This document shows, in pieces, positions 34,839 to 44,690 of a stretch of 64,000 bases of DNA (within the stretch, counting starts at the first letter, position 1; every line of letters begins with the position of its first letter). Origin of the DNA: Dermatemys mawii (taxonomy: Eukaryota; Chordata; Testudines; Dermatemydidae); NCBI GenBank assembly GCA_007922305.1, contig ML677343.1, forward strand, positions 34,571,806-34,635,805, read 5' to 3'. The notes under the pieces are model-generated. The model saw only the letters and a list, made by a program, of their open reading frames with translations, was not told the origin of the DNA and made no database searches. The position numbers and the translations under genes are program-made.

Positions 34839-35724
34839 AATGCCTGCAGCCCCACGGCTGGGTGTGGGGGGAGGGGACGACACAGAGGGAAGTCTCAAAG
34901 AGCCAGGACAAGAGGTCAGTTTGGGCCAGCTGGCAGCCTAACAACTCAGAACTTTTGACTGGACTCTGCCATTGTGTGCAACACACTCTCAGCTTTCATA
35001 AAATAACTTCTTTAGGCCAAATGTTTGCGAGCCAAGTGTACATGATCCAGAGGGTCTGCCTGAGACTGCAGACAGGTGAAACAATAGCTTTCAGAGGTGA
35101 CCACGATTCATTTCAGTGGGTTGTTTCTGCAGCATAGCAAGGATAATTAAAATGTCCCATTGTTAATTATGTTCCTGCTTCTCAAAGCACACAAGAAAGA
35201 ATAGGGCCACTGTTACCATGAATGTCTGCACCATATGCTGTGAATCATACCTAACTTCAGTGGCTCGAGTGGACAGAATTTGGTTTGTGGGAAGAGTTTG
35301 GAAGAGTTCTGCTGCATTGTTTCAAATCAGATGCCTAGCCAGGACCCCAAGCACATATGACTTTGTGAATCACAAATAAGAAGCACCTTGAATTCTACCT
35401 AGCAGTGACTGAGGCCTCGTCAGCCGGTGTTGCTTGCTTTTCGGTGCCCGTGTTGCTACACTGGTGTAATGTAGACAATACCTAAGAAACCAGGTCAGCC
35501 TTGTGTTTACAAAAAACCCCGCAGAGCTGTGTCTGATGACCCTGCAACCCAAATCGTTTCATATTCTCCTCCAGGAACTTTACATGTGTGATGAAACAGA
35601 GGAGATTACAAACTTCCAGAGCCCTTCAGGAGAGAATCATTGTGTCAATAACAGTAAGCACTTAAATAGGCCTTTACATGTTCGGTCTGCTGTATGACCA
35701 CCCACTGATTTATACTGATAGAAA

Positions 35725-35800
35725 ACCCTGATGGAGAAACTGAGGCGGGGGGTAAAGTGACTCACCTGCCAAGGCCATAAAGTATGCTGCTGGGAGATAC
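35725..35800 (-). mobile_element. CORE/MIR-like SINE core, antisense
   Basis: GATGGAGAAACTGAGGC, then GTAAAGTGACTCACCTGCCA and AGGCCAT, is the inverted form of the SINE core (CCTTGGGCAAGTCACTT, GCCTCAGTTTC). The tRNA-like head is not recognisable. Confidence 0.5.
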
Positions 35801-37819
35801 CACATTGGAACCAAAGGTGTCTAATAGGTCCAAAAGAATCAGAATGCACATCTGACCTCTGTTCACGGGCACAAGAAAACAAACACAGTTTCTGTGCCAT
35901 ATTGAGGCAGGAGGCAAACTGAAAGGGGTTATAAAAATCTGAAGACTCAGATGGACTCAGAGTTGCTTTGGCTGAACCTTCTCGGGAATCTTACCCAAAT
36001 TGGGAAGGATGAATAGAAGGAGCTAGTGTGCAAGACTGAAAGTGTCCAGAGAGAATTGATGGAGTATCGTGTGAAGAGGTTAATCTCCACAAGCATTAGG
36101 CCCAGTACTTTCTTTTCTGCCAAATTGTACCGCTTTTGAAGGGGTACCAAATCTGTTGTTGGCTAAAGTTCCCTACTTCCTCAGCTCACCCTGACCACAA
36201 TGAGCAAACCTTGGAAAAACTGAGCCAAAGAAGGTGCATTTGTCCTCTCCTGGCCAGGTATGTTACTGTAGAATTGGCCCATCCAGTCTGAATCTGATCA
36301 ATTTTGTCTACAAAGTACACTGGAATCAAAGACCCCCAAGCCTCCAGAAATTGCAGATCCTGGTCCTCTGAATCTCCAGCACATGGCAGCATTGCTCAAG
36401 TCCCTCAGATACTTTACATTGACCCTCAAAATGGCACTGTTCCCCTTAGTATATTTTCCTCTTTAACAAAAAATAACTCTCCAAGCATCTCTCCTTTGAA
36501 AATTCACTTCCCCCGGTCCCTTCACCCCTGCCCTGTTCCCAAAGGAAACAGCCTGATAAACAGCGCTGGTTGACTCTCATGGGCACACAAAGCAGGGAGC
36601 CTCATCGAGAGAGGGAAGTAGAGAGGAGGCAGCAGGCCTAGTATTTTTCCACGCTGCAGTACAATTGGCTCAACATTTTCAACATTTTGGTTATTTTACA
36701 TTTAAAATCATACTTCTCAGTTTAGGCCTCAGAACCATAAAATCTGGCCCTCTATACTCCATCTTGGAAATATTTTGCTAGTTAACACTGAACTTTTTTC
36801 TATATACATTAAATATGTGTCTATTTTCCTACCTGAAGAAAGCAGAGTGGGAAGTATTCATCTATTTACCGGTTATGCTTCTGAATGAAAAATATCTTTT
36901 TTTAACTATAGACAGATAAATAATTCATGATGGGGACAGGTATTTTAAAGGGTTTGTTGGGGTAATTTCAGGGTGGCCATTATACTTGTGGGTAGCAAAG
37001 TCATGAGTAGATTAGACAGCCTCTACAAATGAGTGCTAATAAAATCTTTACACGATACCACACCAGCATGTCTTCTATAAATGCTACATATTTTACAGAA
37101 AAAATCTATTTCAGCAAGGTTTCTAGAGCGTTTTAAGATTTTTTATTGGCACTGTTTTTCATGCATCTCTTCTTGTAAAGCCAGATGGCTGTCATTACTG
37201 GGAGTCTGACTCAACAGGGCTATGAAGAAGAGAAAAAAATGATAACTAATAACATTTTAGAAACTCTAAAAATTACATAAAGTAGCCTTTCTGTGCCTAA
37301 TAATGTGATGATCTTAAGAGCTGATATCTTGGGACCTTCCACCTTGTGGAACAAGTTCTGTACCCACGTGAAAGATCTGAAATCTCAAATCTCCCCTTTC
37401 TGTTCCTGATGGATCATGGGATATTGATCCTTAAATTGTCTCAGAATGTCATTCCCATGACAGAATGTCATCTATTCTGCTCCTCAGACCACTGCTATTT
37501 GGGAAGGAAATTCAACATCTGGATGGAAGAAAGAAACATTCCTCTGACAATTTGATTTAAAAAGATAATCCTTCCTCTAAACAGCAAAGGTCAGCTATTA
37601 GTTGAGCAGGGGTTTGGGATGTTTGAAGTAAACTGGGCAGAGAAGGAATAAAGTATAGTGCTCACTATATTTCCCTCTTCTTCCAAATTGCCCTGTCGTA
37701 TGGTGAAGCATGGAGAGTGTTCAGTCCTGGACTGGTGACAGAATTAAAGGCCATTGTTTCTTATGAATCCCTAAGACTGGGAATGGGAGCTTTATGTCAC
37801 GAGAGTCCTGTGCAGTTGG

Positions 37820-38040
37820 ATACATACAGCCACATTTTCAAAAGTCCCACCTTATTTTGGGTGCTTCCATGTTTGAGAGCCCAGTGTGAGATACCTTGGG
37901 TCTGATTTTCAGAGGTGCTAAATGCCTGCAGCTCCATTTGGAGTTGTTTATATTTATCACCTTTCAAAATGAAGCCAAGGTGTCTCAAGTTAGGCTCCCA
38001 AATCCAGTGTCCACTTCTGAAAAAAGTGATCATGCAGGCA
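37820..38040. mobile_element. Old palindromic MITE-like repeat
   Basis: CTGATTTTCAGAGGTGCTAA and TGCCTGCAGCTCCATTTGG followed by TTAGGCTCCCAAATCCAG are words from abundant, short amniote inverted-repeat elements. Ends are uncertain. Confidence 0.3.
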
Positions 38041-38963
38041 CTGGGCTTTGCAGGTTGAGGAATATAAAAAAAAATGTTCTTCAAAATGGATAAACTCTAA
38101 ATATTTGCTAAAATAGTTTTGCTCTAAAATGTGCAGCCCACACAGAACACAGGTTGGTGTGGTGTATTATGTAAGTTCTATTGTTACTCTTTTGGAAAAG
38201 TAACATCATTTACTCATGGCTTTGGCACAAGTGACTAAAGATCAGAGTCATCCCAAACCCATGCTGATCAAAGCTTTCTGCTGCACTAACCCATCGTAGA
38301 GAGTCTGTATTCAGGTTTGTGCACATGTACATACAGACACAGTGCAAAAGTTTTTAGTAGAAGGAAAGAAAGAAAACACATGAACATCCTTCTATTCCAT
38401 GGAACAATCTAGACTTCATAAAATACAAATCAGTAGTAGGAAAGCTAGGATTGCTTCTCCCTAGGAGTAGTGAATCAGACATGCATGTCTTTCATGTGAT
38501 TGGGACTTGCAGGATTTTTTTTTCTGTGACCCACATTGTAATGTCACTGCACTTAGTTAAGTGAAAGTAGGTGAGGGTGCATTTGTAATAAGATGATTCT
38601 TTTTCGTGGTTTAAATTCACAAAATTCTCAGGGCCAGTTCCTTCAACTTCTTACCTGTATCGTAGATGGACTGGCCCTCTTACAGGAGGAATGCAAGGTC
38701 CCATGTCTGGTTTTCCTTGTGGATGGACTCCCACATATTGTTGCCTCATTAAACTAACAAATATGTCTTGTGCAAAACTGTGCCTCTGGCTATGTGACAT
38801 CTGCAGAACTGGTCTGATTCCATACTAAGAAACCTGATGCACTTCAAATGCATTAAATAAAATAAACAAATGATTTAATTCCTATTACTTAAATATATTC
38901 ATTTTCACCACCCTACCAGGTAATTACACAGTATAAGAATAGCATAGTTTTGTATATGTTAAG

Positions 38964-39245
38964 AATCATAGAAATTAGAGAGATTCAATGGGTTGAGTTC
39001 ACCCACTCCTCTAGCCAGTGCACAATTATTCCTATACAGTGTCTTCGCCAGGGCTTTGTCCAGCCTTGCTCTAACTAATCCAAGCAGTTGGTCTACTGCT
39101 ACTTCCCCCGGGGACTATTTCAAAAAGCAAGACATCCCTCACTCTTAGGAAACAATTCTTCATGTCCAATGTCAATTTTCCTTTGCTCAGATTCAGAGTT
39201 ATCCTGCCATGGACCACTCCTCCCTCTCATTGTGGTTTAAACCCT
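38964..39245 (-). mobile_element. Old CR1-type 3' fragment, antisense
   Basis: It begins AGAATCATAGAAATTAGAG, the CR1 3' signature on the minus strand. A diverged body follows (TTGTCCAGCCTTGCTC, CTTAGGAAACAATTCTTC) in the order expected for CR1 C-terminal coding and 3' UTR. It has no open frame. Confidence 0.5.
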
Positions 39246-39324
39246 TCAGTTGTACAGTAGACTCTCGATTATCCAGGATCGGGTTAACCGGGTTGCAGAT
39301 TAACCAGGATGTCAAAAAAGAATG

Positions 39325-40275
39325 TGGAAGACTTTGTAGCACCTTAGAGACTAACCAGTTTATTTCAACATAAGCTTTCGTGGGCTATAGCCCACTTCAT
39401 CGGATGCATACAATGGAACAGAAGTAAGATGCATTTATACACAGAGAAAACGAAAAAAAAAAAAAAAGGTTTGTGCATTAGCATACCAATTCTAAGAGGC
39501 TGTTTAATTAGGATGGGTCATTATCAGCAGGAGAAAAAAGGATCTTTTGAAATGGATATCTGTGTTTGACAGGAGAGATACAACTATTGAAGGTAAATTA
39601 ACTAGGGAAATGCAATCAATTAGTGTAATGAGCAAACCATTTGCAAGTTCTATTTAGTCCTTGGTTTATTGTGTCCAATTTGAAAATTAATTCCAGTTCC
39701 TCAGTTTCTCGTTGGAGTTTGTTTTGGAAGTTTTTCTGTTTGAGAACTGACACCATCAAGTCTTTAATGGAATGGCCAGGAAGATTGAAGTGTTCTCCTA
39801 CTGGTTTTTGAATGTTATGATTCCTGATGTCAGATTTGTGTCCATTTATTCTTTTGCGTAGAGACTGGCTGGTTTGGCCAATGTACATGGCAGAGGGGCA
39901 TTGCTGGCACATGATGGCATATATCACATTGGTCGATGTGCAGGTAAATGAGCCTGTGATGGTATGGCTGATGTCATTAGATGATGTCAGTTGATGGTCC
40001 TATGATGGTGTCAGTTGAATGGATATGAGGGCAGAGTTGGCATCGGGCTTTGTTACAAGGGTTGGTACCTGGGTTAGTATGTTTGTTGTGTGGTGTGCAG
40101 TTGCTGGTGAGTATTTGTTTCAGGTTGGTGGGCTGTCTGTAAGCGAGGACTAGTCTGTCTCCCAAGATCTGTGAGTGAGGGATCATCTTTCAGGATAGGC
40201 TGTAGGTCTTTGATGATGTGTTGGAGAGGCTTAAGTTGGGGGCTGAAGGTGATGGATAATGGTGTTCTGTGGACT
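39325..40275 (-). repeat. Inverted 5' arm of outer PLE (copy of its own 3' end)
   Basis: It is the reverse complement of about 43015-43980. The encoded GIY-YIG and linker segments (39927-39616 and 40186-39977) differ from the sense copies at only 5 of 172 residues. The tail ends 9-12 bp short of AAGTCTTCC, so the outermost part of the sense tail (about 43936-43980) is missing from this arm. Confidence 0.85.
39616..40186 (-). pseudogene. GIY-YIG endonuclease and linker, inverted-arm copy
   Basis: The minus-strand frame 40186-39977 contains the PLE cysteine motif (PCNKARCQLCPHI). A different frame, 39927-39616, contains the nuclease start IYAIMC and MYIGQT, then RKRINGHKSDIR. The break between them is a 13-bp tandem duplication (39969-39981 and 39982-39994). 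It has no associated RT in this orientation and is expected to be inert. Confidence 0.8.
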
Positions 40276-40299
40276 GCACCTGAAGGTTGAAACAGCAGT

Positions 40300-41089
40300 C
40301 TGGACTTCTACATAGATTGCTTCCACCACCGTGCACGAGCTGAAATTATTCAAAAGCAGCATCACTTGCCCCATAACCTCAGCTGTGCTGATCACACTGC
40401 CATCCACAGCCTCAGGAACAACTCTGACATCATAATCAAAAAGGCTGACAAAGGAGGTGCTGTTGTCGTCATGAATAAGTTAGAATATGAATAAGAGGCT
40501 GCTAGACAGCTCTCTAACTCCACATGCTACAGGCCATTATCCTCTGATCCCACTAAGAATTACCAAAAGAAACTACACCATCTGCTCAAGAAACTCCCTG
40601 AAAAAGCACAGGAACAGACCTATACAGACACATGCCTAAAACCCTGAGCAGGGACATTCTATTTACTACCCAAGATCCATAAACCTGGAAATCCTGGACA
40701 CCCCATCGTCTCATGCATTGGCACCCTAACAGCACGATTATCTGGCTATGTGGACTCTCTCCTCAAGCCCTACTCTACCAGCACTCCCAGCTATCTTCGA
40801 GACACCACTGATTTCCTGAGGAAACTACAATCCATCGGTGATCTTCCAGAAAACACCATCCTGGCCACTATGGATGTAGAAGCCCTCTACACCAACATTC
40901 CACACAAAGATGGACTACAAGCTATCAAGAACGGTATGCCTGACATTGCCACGGCAAACCTGGTGGTTGAACTTTGTGACTTTGTCCTCACCCACAACGA
41001 TTTCACATTTGGAGACAACATATACCTTAAAGTCAGTGGAACTGCTATGGGTACCCGCATGGCCCCACAATATGCCAACATTTTTATGG
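40300..41089 (+). pseudogene. PLE reverse transcriptase, N-terminal and central part
   Basis: One frame spans this piece with TAA at 40492-40494 and TGA at 40645-40647. Motifs are IIKKADKGGAVVVMNK, FYLLPKIHKPGNPG, block A (ATMDVEALYTNIPHKDG), and block B (SGTAMGTRMAPQYANIF) ending exactly at the inner PLE target site. Penelope RTs are related to telomerase. They are thought to prime on nicked DNA with help from the GIY-YIG nuclease. The catalytic aspartate of block A is intact. Coding resumes after the inner element at 42496 in a frame that lines up with this one. Confidence 0.85.
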
Positions 41090-41280
41090 AAGTGACAAGG
41101 AGTCCTGTGGCACCTTAAAGACTAACTAAAGTATTAGAGCATAAGCTTTCGTGGGCTAATACCCACTTCGACGGATGCATGCAGTAGAAGAATCCAGGGG
41201 CAGGTATAAATAAGTAGGCAAGAAACAGGTTAAAGATAACAGGGTGGGTCCAATGAGGCTGAACCAGCTGTTATTTCTAA

Positions 41281-42192
41281 TCAAGGAGGGTGAGGTATTC
41301 CTCTAGCAGCTGAACTGGAGGTGTGAACAGCGAGAGAAGAGAAACTGCTCTTGTAGTTAGCTAGCCATTCAAAATCTCTATTCAGTCCGAAATTGATTGT
41401 GTCAAATTTGCAAATGAATTGCAACTCTGCAGTTTCTCTTTGCAGTCTGATCTTAAAGGTTTTTTGCTGCAAAATGCTGACCTTTAAGGCTTTCATGGTG
41501 TGTGCAGGGAGATTGAAGTGTTCTCCTACAGGTTTTTGTATATCGCCATTCCTGATATCTGATTTGTGTCCATTTATCCTTTTTCGTAGGGACTGTCCAG
41601 TTTGACCGATGTACATAGCAGAGGGGCATTGCTGGCACATAATGGCATATATTACATTGGTAGATGTGCAGGTGAATGAACCAGTGATAGCATGGCTGAT
41701 CTGGTTAGGTCCTGTGATGGTATTGCTGGTGTAGATATGTGGGCAGAGTTGGCATCGAGGTTTGTTGCATGGATTGGTTCCTGAGTTAAAGGAGTTATGG
41801 CGCGGTGTGCTGTTGCTGGTGAGAATATGCTTGAGGTTGGCAGATTGTCTGTGGGCCAGGACTGGTCTGCCTCCCAAGGCCTGTGAAAGTGAGGGATTGT
41901 TGTCCAGGATGGGTTGTAGATCACTGGTGATGTGTTGGAGAGGTTTTAACTGAGGACTGTAGGCGATGGCCAGTGGTGGTCTGTTATTTTCTTTCTTGGG
42001 CTTGTCTTGCAGCAGCAGGCTTCTGGGTACACGTCTGGCTCTGTTGATCTGTGTCCTTATTTCCTTGTGCGGGTATTGTAGTTTTGAGAAAGCTTGGTGA
42101 AGATCTTGTAGGTGTTGGTCTCTGTCTGAGGGGTTGGAGCAAATATGATTGTACCTCAGTGCTTGGCTGTAGACAAACCAAGCACTGTTCAC
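41281..42192 (-). CDS. Uninterrupted 303-residue PLE linker plus GIY-YIG endonuclease ORF
   Basis: The frame begins in the post-RT region (SQALRYNHICSNPSDRD) and runs through the linker with the PLE cysteine motif (PCNKPRCQLCPHI, about residue 148) and the GIY-YIG nuclease. In the nuclease, IYAIMC and MYIGQT bracket the active-site start, and RKRINGHKSDIR supplies the conserved arginine-containing helix. The last 17 or so residues read into non-coding tail, since the same text occurs in the inverted arm. The nuclease would nick DNA for PLE integration. The RT is missing and the ATG is probably internal, so a functional product is doubtful, yet there is no stop or frameshift. Confidence 0.7.
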   Translation of the reverse strand: MNSAWFVYSQALRYNHICSNPSDRDQHLQDLHQAFSKLQYPHKEIRTQINRARRVPRSLLLQDKPKKENNRPPLAIAYSPQLKPLQHITSDLQPILDNNPSLSQALGGRPVLAHRQSANLKHILTSNSTPRHNSFNSGTNPCNKPRCQLCPHIYTSNTITGPNQISHAITGSFTCTSTNVIYAIMCQQCPSAMYIGQTGQSLRKRINGHKSDIRNGDIQKPVGEHFNLPAHTMKALKVSILQQKTFKIRLQRETAELQFICKFDTINFGLNRDFEWLANYKSSFSSLAVHTSSSAARGIPHPP

Positions 42193-42195
42193 GCC

Positions 42196-42485
42196 TCGCT
42201 GTTCACACCTCCAGTTCAGCTGCTAGAGGAATACCTCACCCTCCCTGATTAGAGATAACAGCTGGTTCAGCCTCATTGGACCCACCCTGTTATCTTTAAC
42301 CTGGTTCTTGCCTACCTATTTATACCTTCCCCTGGATACTTCCACTGCATACATCTGACAAAGTGGGTATTAGCCCATGAAAGCTTATGCTCTAATACTT
42401 TAGTTAGTCTTTAAGGTGCCACAGGACTCCTTCTCACTTCTGCAATTCCAGACTAACACAGGCTACCCCTCTGATTCTTGATAAT
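42196..42485 (+). repeat. Inverted 5' arm of inner PLE
   Basis: It is the reverse complement of about 41093-41333 over most of its length. Shared words include CTCGCTGTTCACACCTCC, TAATACTTTAGTTAGTC and GTGCCACAGGACTCCTT. The outermost 45 bp (CCAGACTAACACAGGCTAC) are present only in this arm. Confidence 0.85.
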
Positions 42486-42495
42486 ATTTTTATGG

Positions 42496-42752
42496 CAGAC
42501 TTAGAACAACGCTTCCTTAACTTTCGTTCCCTAATGCCTCTACTCTACTTGTGGTATATTGATGACATCTTCATCATCTGGACCCATGGAAAAGAAGCCC
42601 TCGAGGAATTCCACCATGATTTCAAGAATTTCCATCCTGCCATCACCCTCAGCCTGGACCAATCCACACAAGTGGTCCATTTCCTAGACACAACTGTGCT
42701 AATAAATGATGGACACATACACACCACCCTATACCGGAAACCTACTGACTGA
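42496..42752 (+). pseudogene. PLE reverse transcriptase, C-terminal part
   Basis: This is the continuation of the outer PLE RT after the inner insertion. It has block C with the catalytic YIDD (LWYIDDIFIIW), then a thumb-side motif (VVHFLDTTV) and LYRKPTD, ending at TGA 42750-42752. The text reads on in the same frame past that stop (SFHPGHTTRSIVYSQALRYN) until frameshifts near 42935 and 43090. Catalytic residues are intact, but stops and the insertion abolish function. Confidence 0.85.
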
Positions 42753-43078
42753 TACACTTACCTACATGCCTCCAGCTTCCATCCAGGACACACCACTCGA
42801 TCCATTGTCTACAGCCAAGCTCTAAGATACAACCGCATTTGCTCCAATCCCTCAGACAGAGACAACCACCTACAAGATCTCTACCAAGTATTCTTAAAAC
42901 TACAGTTCCCACCTGGGGAAGTGAAAAAACAGATTGACAGCCAGAAGAGTACCCAGAAGCCACCTACTACAGGACAGGCCCAACAAAGAAAATAACAGAA
43001 CACCATCAGCCATCACCTTCAGCCCCCAACTTAAGCCTCTCCAACACATCATCAAAGACCTACAGCCTATCCTGAAAG

Positions 43079-43649
43079 ATGATCCCTCACTCACAGATCT
43101 TGGGAGACAGACCAGTCCTCGCTTACAGACAGCCCACCAACCTGAAACAAATACTCACCAGCAACTGCACACCACACAACAAACATACTAACCTAGGTAC
43201 CAACCCTTGTAACAAAGCCCGATGCCAACTCTGCCCTCATATCCATTCAACTGACACCATCATAGGACCATCAACTGACATCATCTAATGACATCAGCCA
43301 TACCATCACAGGCTCATTTACCTGCACATCGACCAATGTGATATATGCCATCATGTGCCAGCAATGCCCCTCTGCCATGTACATTGGCCAAACCAGCCAG
43401 TCTCTACGCAAAAGAATAAATGGACACAAATCTGACATCAGGAATCATAACATTCAAAAACCAGTAGGAGAACACTTCAATCTTCCTGGCCATTCCATTA
43501 AAGACTTGATGGTGTCAGTTCTCAAACAGAAAAAATTCCAAAACAGACTCCATCGAGAAACTGAGGAACTGGAATTAATTTTCAAATTGGACACAATAAA
43601 CCAAGGACTAAATAGAACTTGCAAATGGTTTGCTCATTACACTAATTGA
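43079..43649 (+). pseudogene. Outer PLE GIY-YIG endonuclease and linker, frameshifted
   Basis: The linker frame 43079-43288 contains PCNKARCQLCPHI. The nuclease frame 43338-43649 contains IYAIMC, MYIGQT, RKRINGHKSDIR and the C-terminal RETEELELIFKLD. A 13-bp tandem duplication (43271-43283 and 43284-43296) puts them out of frame. The inverted arm carries the same duplication. The inner PLE lacks it and reads through. Confidence 0.85.
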
Positions 43650-44087
43650 TTGCATTTCCCTAGTTAATTTACCTTCAATAGTTGTATCTCTCCTGTCAGA
43701 CACAGATATCCATTTCAAAAGATCCTTTTTTCTCCTGCTGATAATGACCCATCCTAATTAAACAGCCTCTTAGAATTGGTATGCTAATGCACAAACTTTT
43801 CTTTTTTTTTTTGCTTTCTGTGTGTATAAATGCATCTTACTTCTGTTCCATTGTATGCATCCGATGAAGTGGGCTATAGCCCACGAAAGTTTATGCTGAA
43901 ATAAACTGGTTAGTCTCTAAAGTGCTACAAAGTTTTCCTCGTCTTATTTACAAATACAGACTAACACGGCTACTAATCTTAAAAAAGAATGCGCAACTCA
44001 TAGGGCCAGCTCTGACTTTGTTGCCATGCCAAGCAGAAAACAACAAAACAAACAAAAACCAGGGTGCAAGGTGGATGGGGAACCCCC

Positions 44088-44258
44088 TGGGTGCAGGGCG
44101 GCCAGCGAACCAATCATCCCCTCACTTCCCATCGGCACAGGGTGGCTGGAAACCCCCCCTACACCCACCCACCCCACCCCCCCGCACAGGGTGGCTGGCG
44201 AACCAGCCCTCTCCCCCTGGGCACAGGGCGGCCGGCAAACCAACCCCACCCCCCATAT
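44088..44258. repeat. GC-rich minisatellite, about four units
   Basis: GCACAGGGTGGCTGGCGAAC-like units start near 44090, 44138, 44187 and 44219, each followed by a C-rich spacer of variable length (34-49 bp periods). It lies in the right half of the pogo-type MITE. Frames through it in several phases are compositional. Confidence 0.75.
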
Positions 44259-44344
44259 TTCCTTTGTATGGTGATTAACTGGGATTTTATTAACCGGGAT
44301 TAATTTTTTTCCCTATCATCCCGGGTAATCGAGAGTCTAAAGTA

Positions 44345-44690
44345 TTTTGTGGATGGTTACAATGTCCTCTCTTCATCATTTCACTTGCAACCAAAATCAG
44401 ATTTGAAACTGGCTCTAGAAAGATGAAAGGCCAGGGCACCAGTCCTGGGCCTCGATGTCTATCCCTCAAGCAGATAACAAATCTTGTCCTCAGTTATAAC
44501 AAACAAATCCTCCACACAGCCCTGTCGCATGTGTGTTATGTAGGGCACAGTCTCCAGAGAGGAAGGTGGACACAGCCCCTGCCCTTTGCCTATGGGCCCA
44601 ACCCACAGAGTTGGGAGGAAAATGTGGGCTGAATGTTCTGCTCATCTGGAAGCTCTGTGCCCTTTTAGACCAATATTAGGGTTTATCTAT
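44345..44690. other. No identified feature
   Basis: About 350 bp between the pogo-type MITE and the LTR-like repeat, without a recognisable gene or repeat. Confidence 0.4.

Larger units (their letters stand above)
34839..38963. other. Mostly unique DNA
   Basis: Two small old repeats are listed separately (35725, 37820). No gene is recognised. The AT-rich stretch at 36880-37320 is free of repeat signatures. Confidence 0.35.
41090..42485 (-). mobile_element. Inner Penelope-like element, antisense, 1.4 kb
   Basis: It is flanked by a perfect 10-bp TSD, ATTTTTATGG (41080-41089 and 42486-42495). The main body is antisense (42192 to 41090) and holds the linker, GIY-YIG and 3' tail. At its 5' side a short inverted copy of the tail (about 42196-42485) is attached, giving inverted repeats of about 240 bp at the two ends. 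RT is missing, so it is 5' truncated. The sequence differs enough from the outer PLE to be another subfamily. Confidence 0.88.
39325..43980 (+). mobile_element. Outer Penelope-like element (4.66 kb including a nested PLE)
   Basis: A perfect 11-bp TSD, AAAAAAGAATG, flanks it (39314-39324 and 43981-43991). The architecture is an inverted copy of the 3' end (39325 to about 40275, antisense), then RT (about 40290-42752, split by the inner PLE), linker, GIY-YIG endonuclease and 3' tail (to 43980), all sense. An inverted terminal segment at the 5' side is characteristic of PLEs. The RT and endonuclease frames are broken, so it is inactive. It resembles the Neptune/Penelope type of vertebrates. Confidence 0.88.
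39255..44342. mobile_element. pogo/Tigger-type MITE split by PLE insertions
   Basis: The terminal repeats CAGTAGACTCTCGATTATCC and GGGTAATCGAGAGTCTAAAG are inverted copies. TA at 39253-39254 and 44343-44344 is the duplication used by Tc1/mariner/pogo transposons. Only about 60 bp on the left and 350 bp on the right belong to this element; the rest is inserted PLE. The right part includes repeated AACTGGGAT/AACCGGGAT words and a minisatellite. No transposase is present. Confidence 0.75.

Noticed and set aside
39300..44300. Possible CRISPR-like or tandem array from repeated words
   Set aside because: The repeated words are inverted PLE arms, not short direct repeats with spacers, and the genome is vertebrate.
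43922..44303. Proline-rich frames near 44 kb
   Set aside because: They lie in the PLE tail and the GC-rich minisatellite and are compositional.
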